Source of the DNA: an uncultured Oscillospiraceae bacterium
GTDB lineage: Bacteria > Bacillota > Clostridia > Oscillospirales > Ruminococcaceae
Assembly (NCBI GenBank): GCA_934539585.1
Contig: CAKTCT010000007.1
Location: 1 to 64,000 of the forward strand
DNA length: 64,000 bases
Reading direction: 5' to 3'
The notes under the pieces were generated by a model, which did not search any database, had not been told where the DNA came from, and was given only the letters and a program-made list of their open reading frames with translations. Positions 15,252 through 24,989 of the stretch are shown in pieces (the stretch's first letter is position 1; every line of letters starts with the position of its first letter). A program made the translations under genes and the position numbers.

Positions 15252-16274
15252 ATGATCGTAAATATTCTCCTGACGCTGCTGGTGTTCATCGTCATTATCG
15301 TGCTCCATGAGGCGGGGCATTTCGCGGCGGCGAAGCTCAGCGGCGTCCGGGTCAATGAATTTGCTCTGGGCATGGGCCCGGCGCTTTTCAAAAAGCAGTG
15401 GGGGGAGACCACCTACTCCATCCGGGCCTTCCCCATCGGCGGATTCTGCAGCATGGAGGGGGAGGACGCCGCTTCCGACGACCCCCGGGCCTTCTGCAAC
15501 ATCAAGGTGAGCAAGCGGATGATCGTGGTCCTGGCCGGAGCGGTGATGAACCTGGTGCTGGGGTATCTGATCCTGGTAGGCGTCACCTGCGCCATGCCGG
15601 TGCTGACCACCAACACCGTGGCCAAGTTTGCCGACAATGCCTCCACCCAGGCTTCGGGGCTCCAGGTGGGGGACGTGATTAAGAAGGTCAACGGCCGCAG
15701 CATCTGGGTGGAAAACGACATTTCCTACGAGCTTGTCAAGGACGCCGACGGTGTGGTGGAGATGGAGGTCCTGCGGGACGGAAAGCTCGTCACCCTGCCG
15801 GAGGTGACTTTTGCCTTTGACGGGGAGGGAGACGACCGGTCCCTGATCATCGATTTCAAGGTGGTGGGGGAGAAAAAGACCGTCGGCGGCGTGCTTTCCT
15901 ACTCCTTCCGGAAGGCGGCGTCGGTGGGGCGGCTGGTCTGGGTGTCCCTGCTGGACCTGGTTACGGGGAGGGCGTCCCTCAACGACCTTTCCGGGCCCAT
16001 CGGCATGACCAAGGTGGTGGGAGAGGCGGCCCGGGTCGGGGTCAGCAGCTTCTTCCTTTTGGTGGCCTTCATCACCATCAACGTGGGGATTTTCAATCTG
16101 CTGCCCCTTCCGGCGCTGGACGGGGGACGGATGCTGTTCCTGCTGGTGGAGGCGGTCCGGGGAAAACCGGTGAAGCCCGAGCGGGAAGGGCTGGTCCACG
16201 CCATCGGCTTTGCACTGCTGATCCTTTTGATGGTCGTGGTGGCAGTCAACGACGTTTTCAAGCTGATTCGCTGA
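15252..16274 (+). CDS. rseP: Site-2 protease RseP
   Basis: 340 residues. Intramembrane zinc metalloprotease (RasP/YluC family) that cleaves anti-sigma factors and remnant signal peptides. HEAGH at 19-23 in the first membrane helix, a PDZ domain around 115-185 (NASTQASGLQVGDVIKKVNG), and NLLPLPALDGGRM in a late helix supply the second zinc-ligand Asp. ATG 15252 follows GGAGG by 5 nt; an in-frame TTG at 15240 overlaps that ribosome site and is rejected. Confidence 0.94.
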   Translation: MIVNILLTLLVFIVIIVLHEAGHFAAAKLSGVRVNEFALGMGPALFKKQWGETTYSIRAFPIGGFCSMEGEDAASDDPRAFCNIKVSKRMIVVLAGAVMNLVLGYLILVGVTCAMPVLTTNTVAKFADNASTQASGLQVGDVIKKVNGRSIWVENDISYELVKDADGVVEMEVLRDGKLVTLPEVTFAFDGEGDDRSLIIDFKVVGEKKTVGGVLSYSFRKAASVGRLVWVSLLDLVTGRASLNDLSGPIGMTKVVGEAARVGVSSFFLLVAFITINVGIFNLLPLPALDGGRMLFLLVEAVRGKPVKPEREGLVHAIGFALLILLMVVVAVNDVFKLIR

Positions 16275-16279
16275 TTCCA

Positions 16280-16303
16280 GGGCAGGCCCGCGCCTGCCCT
16301 TTC
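16280..16303 (+). terminator. Hairpin between rseP and ispG
   Basis: Perfect 8-bp stem GGGCAGGC (16280-16287) and GCCTGCCC (16292-16299) with a CCGC tetraloop, then TTTCTT. The interrupted T tract suggests partial termination inside the operon. Confidence 0.6.
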
Positions 16304-16348
16304 TTGCATGACGGAGCCGGACAGGCAGTCCGGCGGAAGGGAGTTTTT

Positions 16349-17395
16349 ATGCAGCGCAGAAAGACCGTCCCCGTTTCCCTGGGCAGGCTGACCCTGGGCG
16401 GGGAGCGTATTTACATCCAATCCATGCTGAACGTGCCCAGCACCGACATCCTCGGCAGCGTAGCCCAGGCGGTGGCTCTGGAGGAGGCGGGGTGTGAGAT
16501 TCTCCGGGCGGCGATTCCGGACAAGGACGCGGTGCGGCTGATTCCGGCAATCAAGGAGCGGGTGTCCATTCCTCTGGTGGCGGACATCCATTTCGACTAC
16601 CGGCTGGCTTTGGAGGCCCTGGAGGCCGGGGTGGACAAAATCCGCATCAACCCCGGCAATATCGGGAGCCCCGACCGGATCAAGGCCGTGGCTGTGGCCT
16701 GCGCCAACCGGGGGGTGCCCATCCGCATCGGGGTCAACAGCGGCTCGGTGGAGCGGCACATTCTGGAAAAATACGGCGGGCCCACTGCCGACGCATTGGT
16801 GGAAAGCGGGCTCTATAACGCGAAGCTGCTGGAGGAATTTGACTTCCGCCAGATCGTCATCTCCCTGAAATCCTCCAACGTGGAGACCACGGTGGAGGCG
16901 TACCGGAAGCTGGCGGCGCGGTGCGATTATCCGCTGCACCTGGGCGTGACCGAGGCGGGCACCGAGCGGATGGGGCTCATCAAGTCCGCCATCGGCATCG
17001 GCAGTCTGCTGGTGGACGGCATCGGGGATACCATCCGGGTATCCCTGACCGCAGACCCGGTCCGGGAGATCGCGGCGGCCCGGGACATTCTCCGGGCGCT
17101 GGACCTGGACAAGGGGGCCCCCCAGATCGTGGCCTGCCCCACCTGCGGGCGGACCCGGATCGACCTCATCTCCCTGGCCAACGCCGTGGAGGAACGGCTC
17201 CGGGGGGTGAAAAAGCCCATTAAGGTGGCCGTTATGGGCTGCGCCGTCAACGGTCCCGGCGAGGCCCGGGAGGCGGATATCGGCGTGGCCGGAGGAGACG
17301 GCTGCGGGGTGCTTTTCAAGAAGGGAGAAATCCTCCGGAAGGTGCCGGAGGACCGGATTTTGGAAGAACTTTTTGCGGAAATCGAAAAGATGTGA
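16349..17395 (+). CDS. ispG: 4-hydroxy-3-methylbut-2-enyl diphosphate synthase
   Basis: 348 residues. [4Fe-4S] enzyme that converts MEcPP to HMBPP in the MEP pathway. A TIM-barrel part (ADIHFDYRLALEAL, DKIRINPGNIG, GVNSGSVE) is followed by the cluster domain with CPTCGR and VMGCAVNGPGEA, giving the three Cys ligands and the Glu. The short two-domain bacterial form. GGAAGGGAG 5 nt before ATG 16349 fixes the start; upstream in-frame starts fall in the rseP-ispG hairpin region. Confidence 0.96.
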   Translation: MQRRKTVPVSLGRLTLGGERIYIQSMLNVPSTDILGSVAQAVALEEAGCEILRAAIPDKDAVRLIPAIKERVSIPLVADIHFDYRLALEALEAGVDKIRINPGNIGSPDRIKAVAVACANRGVPIRIGVNSGSVERHILEKYGGPTADALVESGLYNAKLLEEFDFRQIVISLKSSNVETTVEAYRKLAARCDYPLHLGVTEAGTERMGLIKSAIGIGSLLVDGIGDTIRVSLTADPVREIAAARDILRALDLDKGAPQIVACPTCGRTRIDLISLANAVEERLRGVKKPIKVAVMGCAVNGPGEAREADIGVAGGDGCGVLFKKGEILRKVPEDRILEELFAEIEKM

Positions 17396-17410
17396 CAGAA
17401 GGGACAGACT

Positions 17411-20400
17411 ATGGAGCAGAGCAGCTTTGAAACCATTTTCGGCGAGTATCTGGAGGAGCCTTACCGCTCCATTTTCCGGGAGTGCGAGCTTTTGCGGATC
17501 GACGCGGACCGCGGCTCCGGGGAAATCCGGATTCAGGCCAAAAGCGGCCGTCTCATCGAGATGGAACACGTTTTTCAGTGCGCCCGGCAGTTGGCCGAAA
17601 AGGCGGCGCTGAAAAAGGTGGGGCTGACCATGAAGTATCTGCCCACGCTGTTTACCACGGAGTACCTGCCCTCCATCGTCACCGAGCTGAAAACCCAGTG
17701 CGGGGTGGTCAACGGCTTTTTCGAGGGGGCCCAGGCGGAGCTTTCCGGCCAGGAGCTGCGCATCCGGCTCCACAACGGCGGCCGGGACATTCTGCAGAAG
17801 GCCAGCGTGGACCGGCGGATCCAGGAGATCATCCGGGAGCACTTTTCTATGTCCCTGGCGGTGGTCTTTGAGGAGGACGGCCAGGTGGACGTTTCCCAGC
17901 TGGAGCCGCCGCCGGTGGTGCTGCGGGAGCCCATTCCGGAGCATCATCCGGCTCCGGCGGCTCCCCAGCAGCGCTGGAACGGGGGCAATGGCGGGAACGG
18001 CGGCGGCTTCTCTCGGCGGGGTGGAGCGGTGAAGGACCCGCCGGAGGAGATCACCATTGATTTTTCCGAATTGCAGTTCAAGAAAAACGCGCTGCTGCTC
18101 AAGGGCAGGAAGATCACCGACAAGCCCACGCCTCTGAAGGAGGTCAACGCCAGCAGCGGCACCGTGGTGGTCTGGGGCGACATCTTCGCGGCGGAGGCCA
18201 AGGTGACCAGGGCGGGGGACAAGGTGATCCTCACCTACAACTTCTCCGACTACACCTCCAGCAACACCATGAAGATCATCGACTCCGTGGACAACCAGGA
18301 GAAGTACGGGATTCTGAAACCCGGGGCCACCATTCTGGTCCGGGGCGACGTGGTGGACGACAAGTACGACCGGGAAATCTCCATCAAGCCCTATGACATC
18401 ATGACCGTCAGCCGCATTCCACGGATGGACGAAGCCGAGGGCGGGAAGCGGGTGGAGCTCCACTGCCACACCAAGATGTCCGCCATGGACGCGGTCTCCG
18501 ATGCGGCGGACTTGATTAAAACCGCCTACAAATGGGGGCACAAGGCCATTGCCATCACCGACCACGGGGTGGTCCAGGCGTATCCCGACGCCATGAACGC
18601 CGTGGACGGCATCCGGAAGGACGGCGGGGATTTCAAGATCATCTACGGCGTGGAGGATTACTTCGTCAACGACTTCGCGGAGGCGGTCAACGGGCCTGCC
18701 GACGGGGATTTTGACGGGGAGTTCATCGTTTTCGACACCGAAACCACCGGTCTGGGGGCCCAGAACGAACGGCTCACCGAGATCGGCGCGGTGCTGCTGG
18801 TCAACGGGGAGGTCAGGGACCGGTTCGACACCTTTGTGGACCCGGAAAAGCCCATTCCGCCCAAAATCGTGGAGCTGACCGGCATCGACGACTCCATGGT
18901 GGCCGGGGCGCCCAAGGAGGCCGAAGCACTGCGGATGTTCCTGGACTTCGCCGGGGACCGGCCTCTGGTGGCCCACAACGCGCCCTTTGACATGAGCTTT
19001 CTCCTGGCGGCGGCGGGGCGCAGCGGGATTCCGCTGAAAGCCACCTCGGTGGACACGGTGGTCCTTTCCCGGGCGCTGTATCCGGAGCTGAAAAAGCACA
19101 AGCTGGACGTCATTGCCAAGCACCTGAATCTGGGGGATTTTAACCATCACAGGGCCTGCGACGACGCGGAGATGCTGGCGAAAATCTTTATCGAAATGAT
19201 GAAGAAGATGGCGGCGGACCACGGGGTCCACAGCCTGTCGGCCATCAACAAGGCCATCGGCGGCGGCGACCCCCGGCAGATGAAAAGCTACCACCAGATT
19301 CTGCTGGTGAAGAACCACACGGGGCTGAAAAATCTCTACCGGCTGGTGTCGGCGGCCCATGTGAACTATTTTTACCGCCATCCCCGAACGCCGAAAAGCG
19401 AGATCATGAAATACCGGGAAGGGCTCCTCGTTGGCAGCGCCTGTGAAGCTGGAGAGCTTTACAGGGCCATTGTGGATGGAAAGAGCTTCGACGAGCTCTG
19501 CTCCATTGCGGAATTTTACGATTATCTGGAAATCCAGCCCTTGGGGAACAATGAGTTCATGCTCCGGGAGGGGATCGCCTCCAGCCGGGAGCAGCTGATG
19601 GAGAACAACCGCCTCATCTGCCGCATCGGCGAGCGGCTGGGGAAGCCGGTGGTGGCCACCTGCGACGTTCACTTCCGGAACCCGGAGGATTCGGTTTTCC
19701 GGGCCATTCTCATGGCGGGGATGGGGTTCAAGGACGCCGACCAGCAGGCCCCCCTCTACCTGCGGACCACCACGGAGATGCTGGAGGAATTCGCCTACCT
19801 GGGCAAGGAAAAAGCCTATGAGGTGGTGGTGGAGAACCCCAACAAGATCGCCGATATGATCGAGGGGGACATCCGCCCCATTCCCAAGGGGACCTTCCCG
19901 CCCAGCATCGACGGGGCCGAGGAGGACCTCCAGCGCATTACCTGGGGCCGGGCCAAGGAGGTCTACGGCGATCCGGTGCCGGAGCTGGTGGCGACCCGGC
20001 TCCAGCGGGAGCTGGACTCCATCATCAAGCACGGGTTCTCCGTGCTGTACATGATCGCCCAGAAGTTGGTGCATTATTCTGTGGAGCACGGGTATCTGGT
20101 GGGCTCCCGGGGGTCCGTCGGGTCCTCCTTTGTGGCCATTATGGCGGGAATCTCCGAGGTAAACCCCTTGGCGCCACACTATGTCTGCCCCAAGTGCAAG
20201 CACAGCGAGTTTTTCACCGACGGCAGCGTGGGCTCGGGCTTCGACCTGCCGCCCAAGGACTGCCCCGTCTGCGGCACGGCCATGGACCGGGACGGCCACG
20301 ACATTCCCTTTGAAACCTTCCTGGGATTCGACGGCGACAAGGAGCCGGATATCGACCTGAACTTCTCCGGCGAGTACCAGAGCCACGTCCACCGGTATAC

Positions 20401-21769
20401 CGAGGAGCTGTTCGGCTCCGACCACGTGTTCAAGGCCGGCACCATCTCCACGGTGGCGGAGAAAACCGCCTTCGGCTTCGTCTTGAAGTATCTGGAGGAG
20501 CGGCAGAAGGTCATGCACAAGGCCGAGGAGCTGCGGCTGGCCAAGGGCTGCACCGGGGTCAAGCGGACCACCGGCCAGCATCCCGGGGGCATGGTGGTTA
20601 TCCCTTCGGACTACGAGGTCTACGACTTCACCCCCATCCAGCACCCGGCGGATAAGGCCGACAGCGACATTCTGACCACCCACTTCGACTTCCACTCCCT
20701 TCACGATACGATCCTGAAGCTGGACGAGCTGGGGCACGATGTTCCCACCCTGTACCGGCACATCGAGGACATGACCGGCATCAAGGTCATGGACGTTTCC
20801 ATGAGCGACCCGGCGGTGTTCAGCCTGTTCACCTCCACCGAGGCACTGGGGGTCACGCCGGACGAGATTTTCAGCGAGACCGGGACCCTCTCTCTGCCGG
20901 AAATGGGGACGCCCTTCGTCCGGGGGATGCTTCTGGAGGCCCAGCCCAAGACCTTCGCCGACCTTCTGCAGATTTCCGGCCTGTCCCACGGCACCGACGT
21001 GTGGCTGGGCAACGCCAAAGACCTCATCGACGCCAAGACCTGCACCATTTCCGAGGTTATCGGTACCCGTGACAGCATCATGACCTATCTGCTCCACAAG
21101 GGGCTGAAACCCAAGCTGGCGTTTAAAATTATGGAGATCACCCGAAAGGGCAAGGCTCCCAAGCTCCTGACCGACGAGATGAAGGACGACATGCGGGCCC
21201 ACGATGTGCCGGAATGGTACATCGACAGCTGTCTGAAAATCAAGTACATGTTCCCCAAGGCCCACGCCGCCGCTTACGTCATCGCGGCCATCCGGCTGGG
21301 GTGGTACAAGGTCCACGAGCCTTTGGCTTACTATGCGGCCTTCTTTACGGTCCGGGGCGGCGACCTGGAGGCCGAGACGGCTCTGGCCGGGAAGGAAGCC
21401 TGCCGGGTCCGGCTGATGCAGCTCCGGGACATGGAGCGCAGCGTCAAGGAGGAGGACGTTTACAACACCCTTCTTATCATCAACGAGATGCTCTGCCGGG
21501 GATACCAGTTCCTCAACGTGGACTTATATAAGTCCCACGCCACCAAATACAAGATCGAGGACGGGAAAATCCGGCTGCCATTTACGGCGCTGAAGGGTCT
21601 GGGCGAGGCCGCCGCCATCAGCCTGATGGAATCGGGGCAGCAGGGGCCTTACATCTCCGTGGAGGAGGTTCAGACCCGGTCCGGAGTGTCCAAGGCCATT
21701 ATCGAAATGCTGGACCAGATCGGGGCGTTGAAGGATTTGCCCAAATCCAGCCAGATGTCTCTGTTCTGA
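17411..21769 (+). CDS. polC: DNA polymerase III alpha subunit, PolC type
   Basis: 1452 residues, the replicative polymerase of low-GC Gram-positives. Order: N-terminal domain; OB fold (about 225-335); PHP domain (ELHCHTKMSAMDAV near 347), split by the DEDD proofreading exonuclease (FDTETTGLG near 440); zinc-binding CPKC and CPVCG (about 927-956); catalytic PDIDLNFSGEYQ near 978; C-terminal clamp-binding tail SQMSLF at the very end. A Gly/Asn-rich linker (about 185-215) joins the N-terminal domain to the OB fold. AGAAGGGACAG precedes ATG, 15 nt after ispG. Confidence 0.98.
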   Translation: MEQSSFETIFGEYLEEPYRSIFRECELLRIDADRGSGEIRIQAKSGRLIEMEHVFQCARQLAEKAALKKVGLTMKYLPTLFTTEYLPSIVTELKTQCGVVNGFFEGAQAELSGQELRIRLHNGGRDILQKASVDRRIQEIIREHFSMSLAVVFEEDGQVDVSQLEPPPVVLREPIPEHHPAPAAPQQRWNGGNGGNGGGFSRRGGAVKDPPEEITIDFSELQFKKNALLLKGRKITDKPTPLKEVNASSGTVVVWGDIFAAEAKVTRAGDKVILTYNFSDYTSSNTMKIIDSVDNQEKYGILKPGATILVRGDVVDDKYDREISIKPYDIMTVSRIPRMDEAEGGKRVELHCHTKMSAMDAVSDAADLIKTAYKWGHKAIAITDHGVVQAYPDAMNAVDGIRKDGGDFKIIYGVEDYFVNDFAEAVNGPADGDFDGEFIVFDTETTGLGAQNERLTEIGAVLLVNGEVRDRFDTFVDPEKPIPPKIVELTGIDDSMVAGAPKEAEALRMFLDFAGDRPLVAHNAPFDMSFLLAAAGRSGIPLKATSVDTVVLSRALYPELKKHKLDVIAKHLNLGDFNHHRACDDAEMLAKIFIEMMKKMAADHGVHSLSAINKAIGGGDPRQMKSYHQILLVKNHTGLKNLYRLVSAAHVNYFYRHPRTPKSEIMKYREGLLVGSACEAGELYRAIVDGKSFDELCSIAEFYDYLEIQPLGNNEFMLREGIASSREQLMENNRLICRIGERLGKPVVATCDVHFRNPEDSVFRAILMAGMGFKDADQQAPLYLRTTTEMLEEFAYLGKEKAYEVVVENPNKIADMIEGDIRPIPKGTFPPSIDGAEEDLQRITWGRAKEVYGDPVPELVATRLQRELDSIIKHGFSVLYMIAQKLVHYSVEHGYLVGSRGSVGSSFVAIMAGISEVNPLAPHYVCPKCKHSEFFTDGSVGSGFDLPPKDCPVCGTAMDRDGHDIPFETFLGFDGDKEPDIDLNFSGEYQSHVHRYTEELFGSDHVFKAGTISTVAEKTAFGFVLKYLEERQKVMHKAEELRLAKGCTGVKRTTGQHPGGMVVIPSDYEVYDFTPIQHPADKADSDILTTHFDFHSLHDTILKLDELGHDVPTLYRHIEDMTGIKVMDVSMSDPAVFSLFTSTEALGVTPDEIFSETGTLSLPEMGTPFVRGMLLEAQPKTFADLLQISGLSHGTDVWLGNAKDLIDAKTCTISEVIGTRDSIMTYLLHKGLKPKLAFKIMEITRKGKAPKLLTDEMKDDMRAHDVPEWYIDSCLKIKYMFPKAHAAAYVIAAIRLGWYKVHEPLAYYAAFFTVRGGDLEAETALAGKEACRVRLMQLRDMERSVKEEDVYNTLLIINEMLCRGYQFLNVDLYKSHATKYKIEDGKIRLPFTALKGLGEAAAISLMESGQQGPYISVEEVQTRSGVSKAIIEMLDQIGALKDLPKSSQMSLF

Positions 21770-21796
21770 TTCTACAAATCCCATAGCGAAAAGCCG

Positions 21797-21836
21797 TTGA
21801 CAACCGCCTGTTTCGTGTGCTATCATAGTAGCATAC
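21797..21836 (+). promoter_or_regulatory. his operon promoter with palindrome
   Basis: TTGACA (21797-21802), 18-bp spacer, TATCAT (21821-21826). The near-palindrome GTGTGCTA-TCATAG-TAGCATAC (21815-21836) covers the -10 and the likely start point. The leader is too short for a T-box or peptide attenuator, so control by a DNA-binding repressor at this dyad is the simplest reading. Confidence 0.7.
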
Positions 21837-21862
21837 TAAAGCGTATGAAAAGAGGGACGCCT

Positions 21863-23053
21863 ATGCTGAAAAATAAATGGAACACCCCCGAGGGCACCCG
21901 GGACCTCCTTTTTGAGGACTGCATGGCCCGCCGGCAGGTGGAGAGCCGCATCAAGGAGCTGCTCTTAAACCGGGGATTTTCGGAGATCATTACGCCGGGC
22001 ATCGAGTTTTACGACGTTTTCGCCTCGGAGGCCCACGGCATCGCCCAGGAAAAGATGTACAAATTAAGCGACCGGAAGGGCAGGCTCCTGGCGGTGAAGC
22101 CGGACCTGACCATGCCGGTGGCCCGGGTGGCCGCCACCCGGCTGAAGGGCCAGACCCGGCCGCTGCGACTTTATTACGACCAGCCCATCTACACCGCCTC
22201 CCAGGCGCTGACGGGGCGCAGCGACGAGACGGCCCAGATCGGCATTGAGATCATCGGCGCCGGGGGCCGGAGGACGGACCTGGAGGTCCTGGTGCTGGCG
22301 GTGGAGGCGCTGCAAAGCTGCGGGCTCACCGATTTCCGGATGGAGATCGGCCACATCGGCATTTTCAACGCCCTGATCCGGCGGATGAACCTGTCTGATG
22401 AGGATGCGGAGGAAATCCGGAACCTGATTCAGGCCAAGAACTTCCCCTCCCTCAACGACTTGCTGGACCGGATGGCCGACCGGGAGACCGCCGGGATGCT
22501 CAAGCAGCTGCCGGCCATGTTCGGCGGCGAGGAGGTCCTGGACCAGGCGGAGGAGCTGCTGCATTTCCCGGAGATTGCGGCGGACATCCAGGCGCTGCGG
22601 GCCATTTACAGCGCCCTGTCCCAGTTGGGGCTGGGGGACAAGATGGCCATCGACCTGGGCATCGTCAACCGCAACGATTATTACACCGGGGTGGTGTTCC
22701 GGGGCTACGTCGAGGGCCTGGGGACCACGGCTCTGGTGGGCGGGCGGTACGACACCCTCCTGGCCGACTACGGCGCGCCGGAGCCCGCCATCGGGTTCAG
22801 CATCGACGCCGACGCCGTGGCCCGGGTGCTGAAAAGCTCCCTGCCGGGGATGCCGGTGCCGGATGTGCTGGTCTACGCCGACGAGGGGTACGAGGTCAAG
22901 GCGCTGCTGGAAATCCGGAAGCTGGCGGCTCACGGCTTTACCTCGGAGTTCAGCGTCTTTAACAGCTTCGACGAGAGCCGCCGCTACGCCCAGAAAAAGG
23001 GCATCCGGACGGTGTATCTCGTCAACGACGATCTGGTGGAGGTGCGGCTATGA
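21863..23053 (+). CDS. hisZ: ATP phosphoribosyltransferase regulatory subunit
   Basis: 396 residues, a catalytically inactive histidyl-tRNA-synthetase-like protein that activates short-form HisG. Class II core features: NTPEGTRDLLFEDC, ITPGIEFYDVF, KPDLTMPVARVAATRL, and a HisRS-like DYYTGVVFRGYV. It lacks the HisRS anticodon-binding domain. ATG 21863 follows AGAGGG by 6 nt; upstream in-frame starts overlap the promoter. Heads an eleven-gene operon; stop overlaps hisG (ATGA). Confidence 0.95.
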   Translation: MLKNKWNTPEGTRDLLFEDCMARRQVESRIKELLLNRGFSEIITPGIEFYDVFASEAHGIAQEKMYKLSDRKGRLLAVKPDLTMPVARVAATRLKGQTRPLRLYYDQPIYTASQALTGRSDETAQIGIEIIGAGGRRTDLEVLVLAVEALQSCGLTDFRMEIGHIGIFNALIRRMNLSDEDAEEIRNLIQAKNFPSLNDLLDRMADRETAGMLKQLPAMFGGEEVLDQAEELLHFPEIAADIQALRAIYSALSQLGLGDKMAIDLGIVNRNDYYTGVVFRGYVEGLGTTALVGGRYDTLLADYGAPEPAIGFSIDADAVARVLKSSLPGMPVPDVLVYADEGYEVKALLEIRKLAAHGFTSEFSVFNSFDESRRYAQKKGIRTVYLVNDDLVEVRL

Positions 23054-23688
23054 GACCCATTCGCATTGCGCTGACCAAGGGGCGGCTGGAAAATTCCACC
23101 GTGGCCCTTTTTGAGAAGATCGGGTACAACTGCGAGCAGCTGCGGAACAAAGGCCGGAAGCTGATTTTGGAGATCCCCGAAGCCAATCTGGAGGTGGTCC
23201 TGGCCAAGGCCGCCGACGTTATCACCTACGTGGAGCACGGCGTCTGCGACATGGGCGTGGTGGGGAAAGACACCATCATGGAGTACGGCGGCAGCTTTTT
23301 CGAGGTGGCGGACCTGGGCTTCGGCAGATGCCGGTTCGCCCTGGCGGTGAAAAAGGGCTCCAACTTTTATGAGGGCTACTCCGTCAAGACCGTCGCCACC
23401 AAGTATCCCGGCGTGGCCCGGAGCTTTTTCGCCGGGAAGGGCATGGACGTGGAGATCATCAAAATCGAGGGCTCCGTGGAGCTGGCTCCGCTGCTGGGGC
23501 TCTCCGACGGCATCGTGGACATCGTGGAGACCGGCGCGACCCTCCGGGAAAACGGCCTGGAGGTGGCGGAAAGCCTCATCAGCCTGTCGGCCCGGCTCAT
23601 TGTCAACAGCGCCAGCCTGAAGCTGCGGAAAAAGGAGCTGGAGGTTCTGATTTCCGCCATTCAGAACGCGGTGAAGGAAGGAGAATGA
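23050..23688 (+). CDS. hisG: ATP phosphoribosyltransferase, short form
   Basis: First committed step of histidine synthesis (ATP plus PRPP). 212 residues, the HisZ-dependent short form lacking the C-terminal regulatory domain. Motifs: ALTKGRLE, VEHGVCDMGVVGKD and the PRPP loop DIVETGATLRENGLEV. Overlaps hisZ and hisD by 4 nt each. Confidence 0.96.
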   Translation: MRPIRIALTKGRLENSTVALFEKIGYNCEQLRNKGRKLILEIPEANLEVVLAKAADVITYVEHGVCDMGVVGKDTIMEYGGSFFEVADLGFGRCRFALAVKKGSNFYEGYSVKTVATKYPGVARSFFAGKGMDVEIIKIEGSVELAPLLGLSDGIVDIVETGATLRENGLEVAESLISLSARLIVNSASLKLRKKELEVLISAIQNAVKEGE

Positions 23689-24986
23689 ATATGCTGCCAA
23701 TCGTAACGGCCAACGGCGTGGAGGAGCAGGCGCTGCTTACCGCCCTGCGCTCCCGCAGCGGGGAGGTGGACGCAAAAGTCACCCGCACCGTTTCGGAAAT
23801 CCTGGAAAACGTCCGGAAAAACGGCGACAAGGCCGTGGAGGAATACACCCTGAAATTCGACGGGAAGCTCCCGCCTGCTCTGGAGGTGAGCCGGGAGGAG
23901 ATCAACGACGCTCTGACCAACGCCGACCCGGATTTCGTCTCCACTCTGCTGAATTCCATGGAGAACATCGCCGATTTCCACAACCGGCAGAAGCACCAGA
24001 GCTTTGTGAATCCCAAGGAAAACGGGGTCATTCTGGGCCAGCGCATCCGGGGGCTGAAACGGGTGGGGCTGTATGTTCCCGGGGGCACGGCGGCGTATCC
24101 TTCCTCGGTGCTGATGAACGCGGTCCCGGCCAAGATCGCCGGGGTGGAGGAGCTCATCATGGTCACGCCGCCCATGAAGGACGGCAAGGCCAACCCCGAC
24201 ATCCTGACGGCGGCGGCCATTGCCGGGGTGGACCGGGTGTTCCTCATGGGCGGGGCCCAGGCCGTGGCAGCTCTGGCCTACGGCACGGAAAAGGTGCCCA
24301 AGGTGGACAAGATCGTGGGGCCGGGAAACATTTTTGTGGCCACGGCCAAGAAGCTCCTGTACGGCACCGTGGACATTGACATGATCGCCGGGCCCAGCGA
24401 AATCCTGGTCCTGGCCGACGAGACGGCGGACCCCGCTTACGTGGCGGCGGACCTGATGTCCCAGGCGGAACACGACAGGATGGCGTCGGCCATCCTCCTG
24501 ACCACCAGCCGGAAGCTGGCGGAGGAGACGGTGAAGGAGATCGAACGCCAGGTCCGGAGCCTTTCCCGGAAGGAGATCATCGAGAAGTCCCTGACGGATT
24601 TCGGGGGCATCATCGTCTGTGAGAGCACGGATCAGGCCGTGGACCTGGCCAACGAGATCGCGCCGGAGCATCTGGAGGTCATGCTGGAAAATCCCTTCGA
24701 ATACCTGGGGCGGCTGGACAACGCCGGCTCCATCTTCCTTGGGAAGTACGCCCCGGAGCCTTTGGGGGACTACTACGCCGGGCCCAACCACGTCCTTCCC
24801 ACCAGCGGCACGGCCCGGTTCTTCTCGCCGCTGTCGGTGGACGCCTTTGTGAAGAAATCCAGCTTCATTTATTATACCGAGGACGCGCTGCGGGAGGCCA
24901 GGGAGGATATCGTCCGCTTCGCCAACCGGGAGGGGCTGACGGCCCACGCCAACTCCATTCTGGTCCGGTATCCGGAGGAGGAGTGA
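23685..24986 (+). CDS. hisD: Histidinol dehydrogenase
   Basis: 433 residues, zinc enzyme that oxidises histidinol to histidine with two NAD. GLYVPGGTAAYPSSVLMN, KIVGPGNIFVATAKK, SQAEHDRMASAILLT (zinc and catalytic residues) and EHLEVM are all present. AAGGAG before the ATG. Confidence 0.97.
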   Translation: MNMLPIVTANGVEEQALLTALRSRSGEVDAKVTRTVSEILENVRKNGDKAVEEYTLKFDGKLPPALEVSREEINDALTNADPDFVSTLLNSMENIADFHNRQKHQSFVNPKENGVILGQRIRGLKRVGLYVPGGTAAYPSSVLMNAVPAKIAGVEELIMVTPPMKDGKANPDILTAAAIAGVDRVFLMGGAQAVAALAYGTEKVPKVDKIVGPGNIFVATAKKLLYGTVDIDMIAGPSEILVLADETADPAYVAADLMSQAEHDRMASAILLTTSRKLAEETVKEIERQVRSLSRKEIIEKSLTDFGGIIVCESTDQAVDLANEIAPEHLEVMLENPFEYLGRLDNAGSIFLGKYAPEPLGDYYAGPNHVLPTSGTARFFSPLSVDAFVKKSSFIYYTEDALREAREDIVRFANREGLTAHANSILVRYPEEE

Positions 24987-24989
24987 GCC

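Noticed and set aside
15899..21316. Very long open frame (about 1800 codons) on the minus strand opposite rseP-ispG-polC
   Set aside because: It mirrors strongly supported genes, lacks any family motif or ribosome site, and arises because high-GC codons leave few stops in the antisense frame.
21770..21862. T-box or His-leader attenuator before hisZ
   Set aside because: The promoter leaves a leader of about 30 nt with no room for specifier loop, His codon run or terminator.
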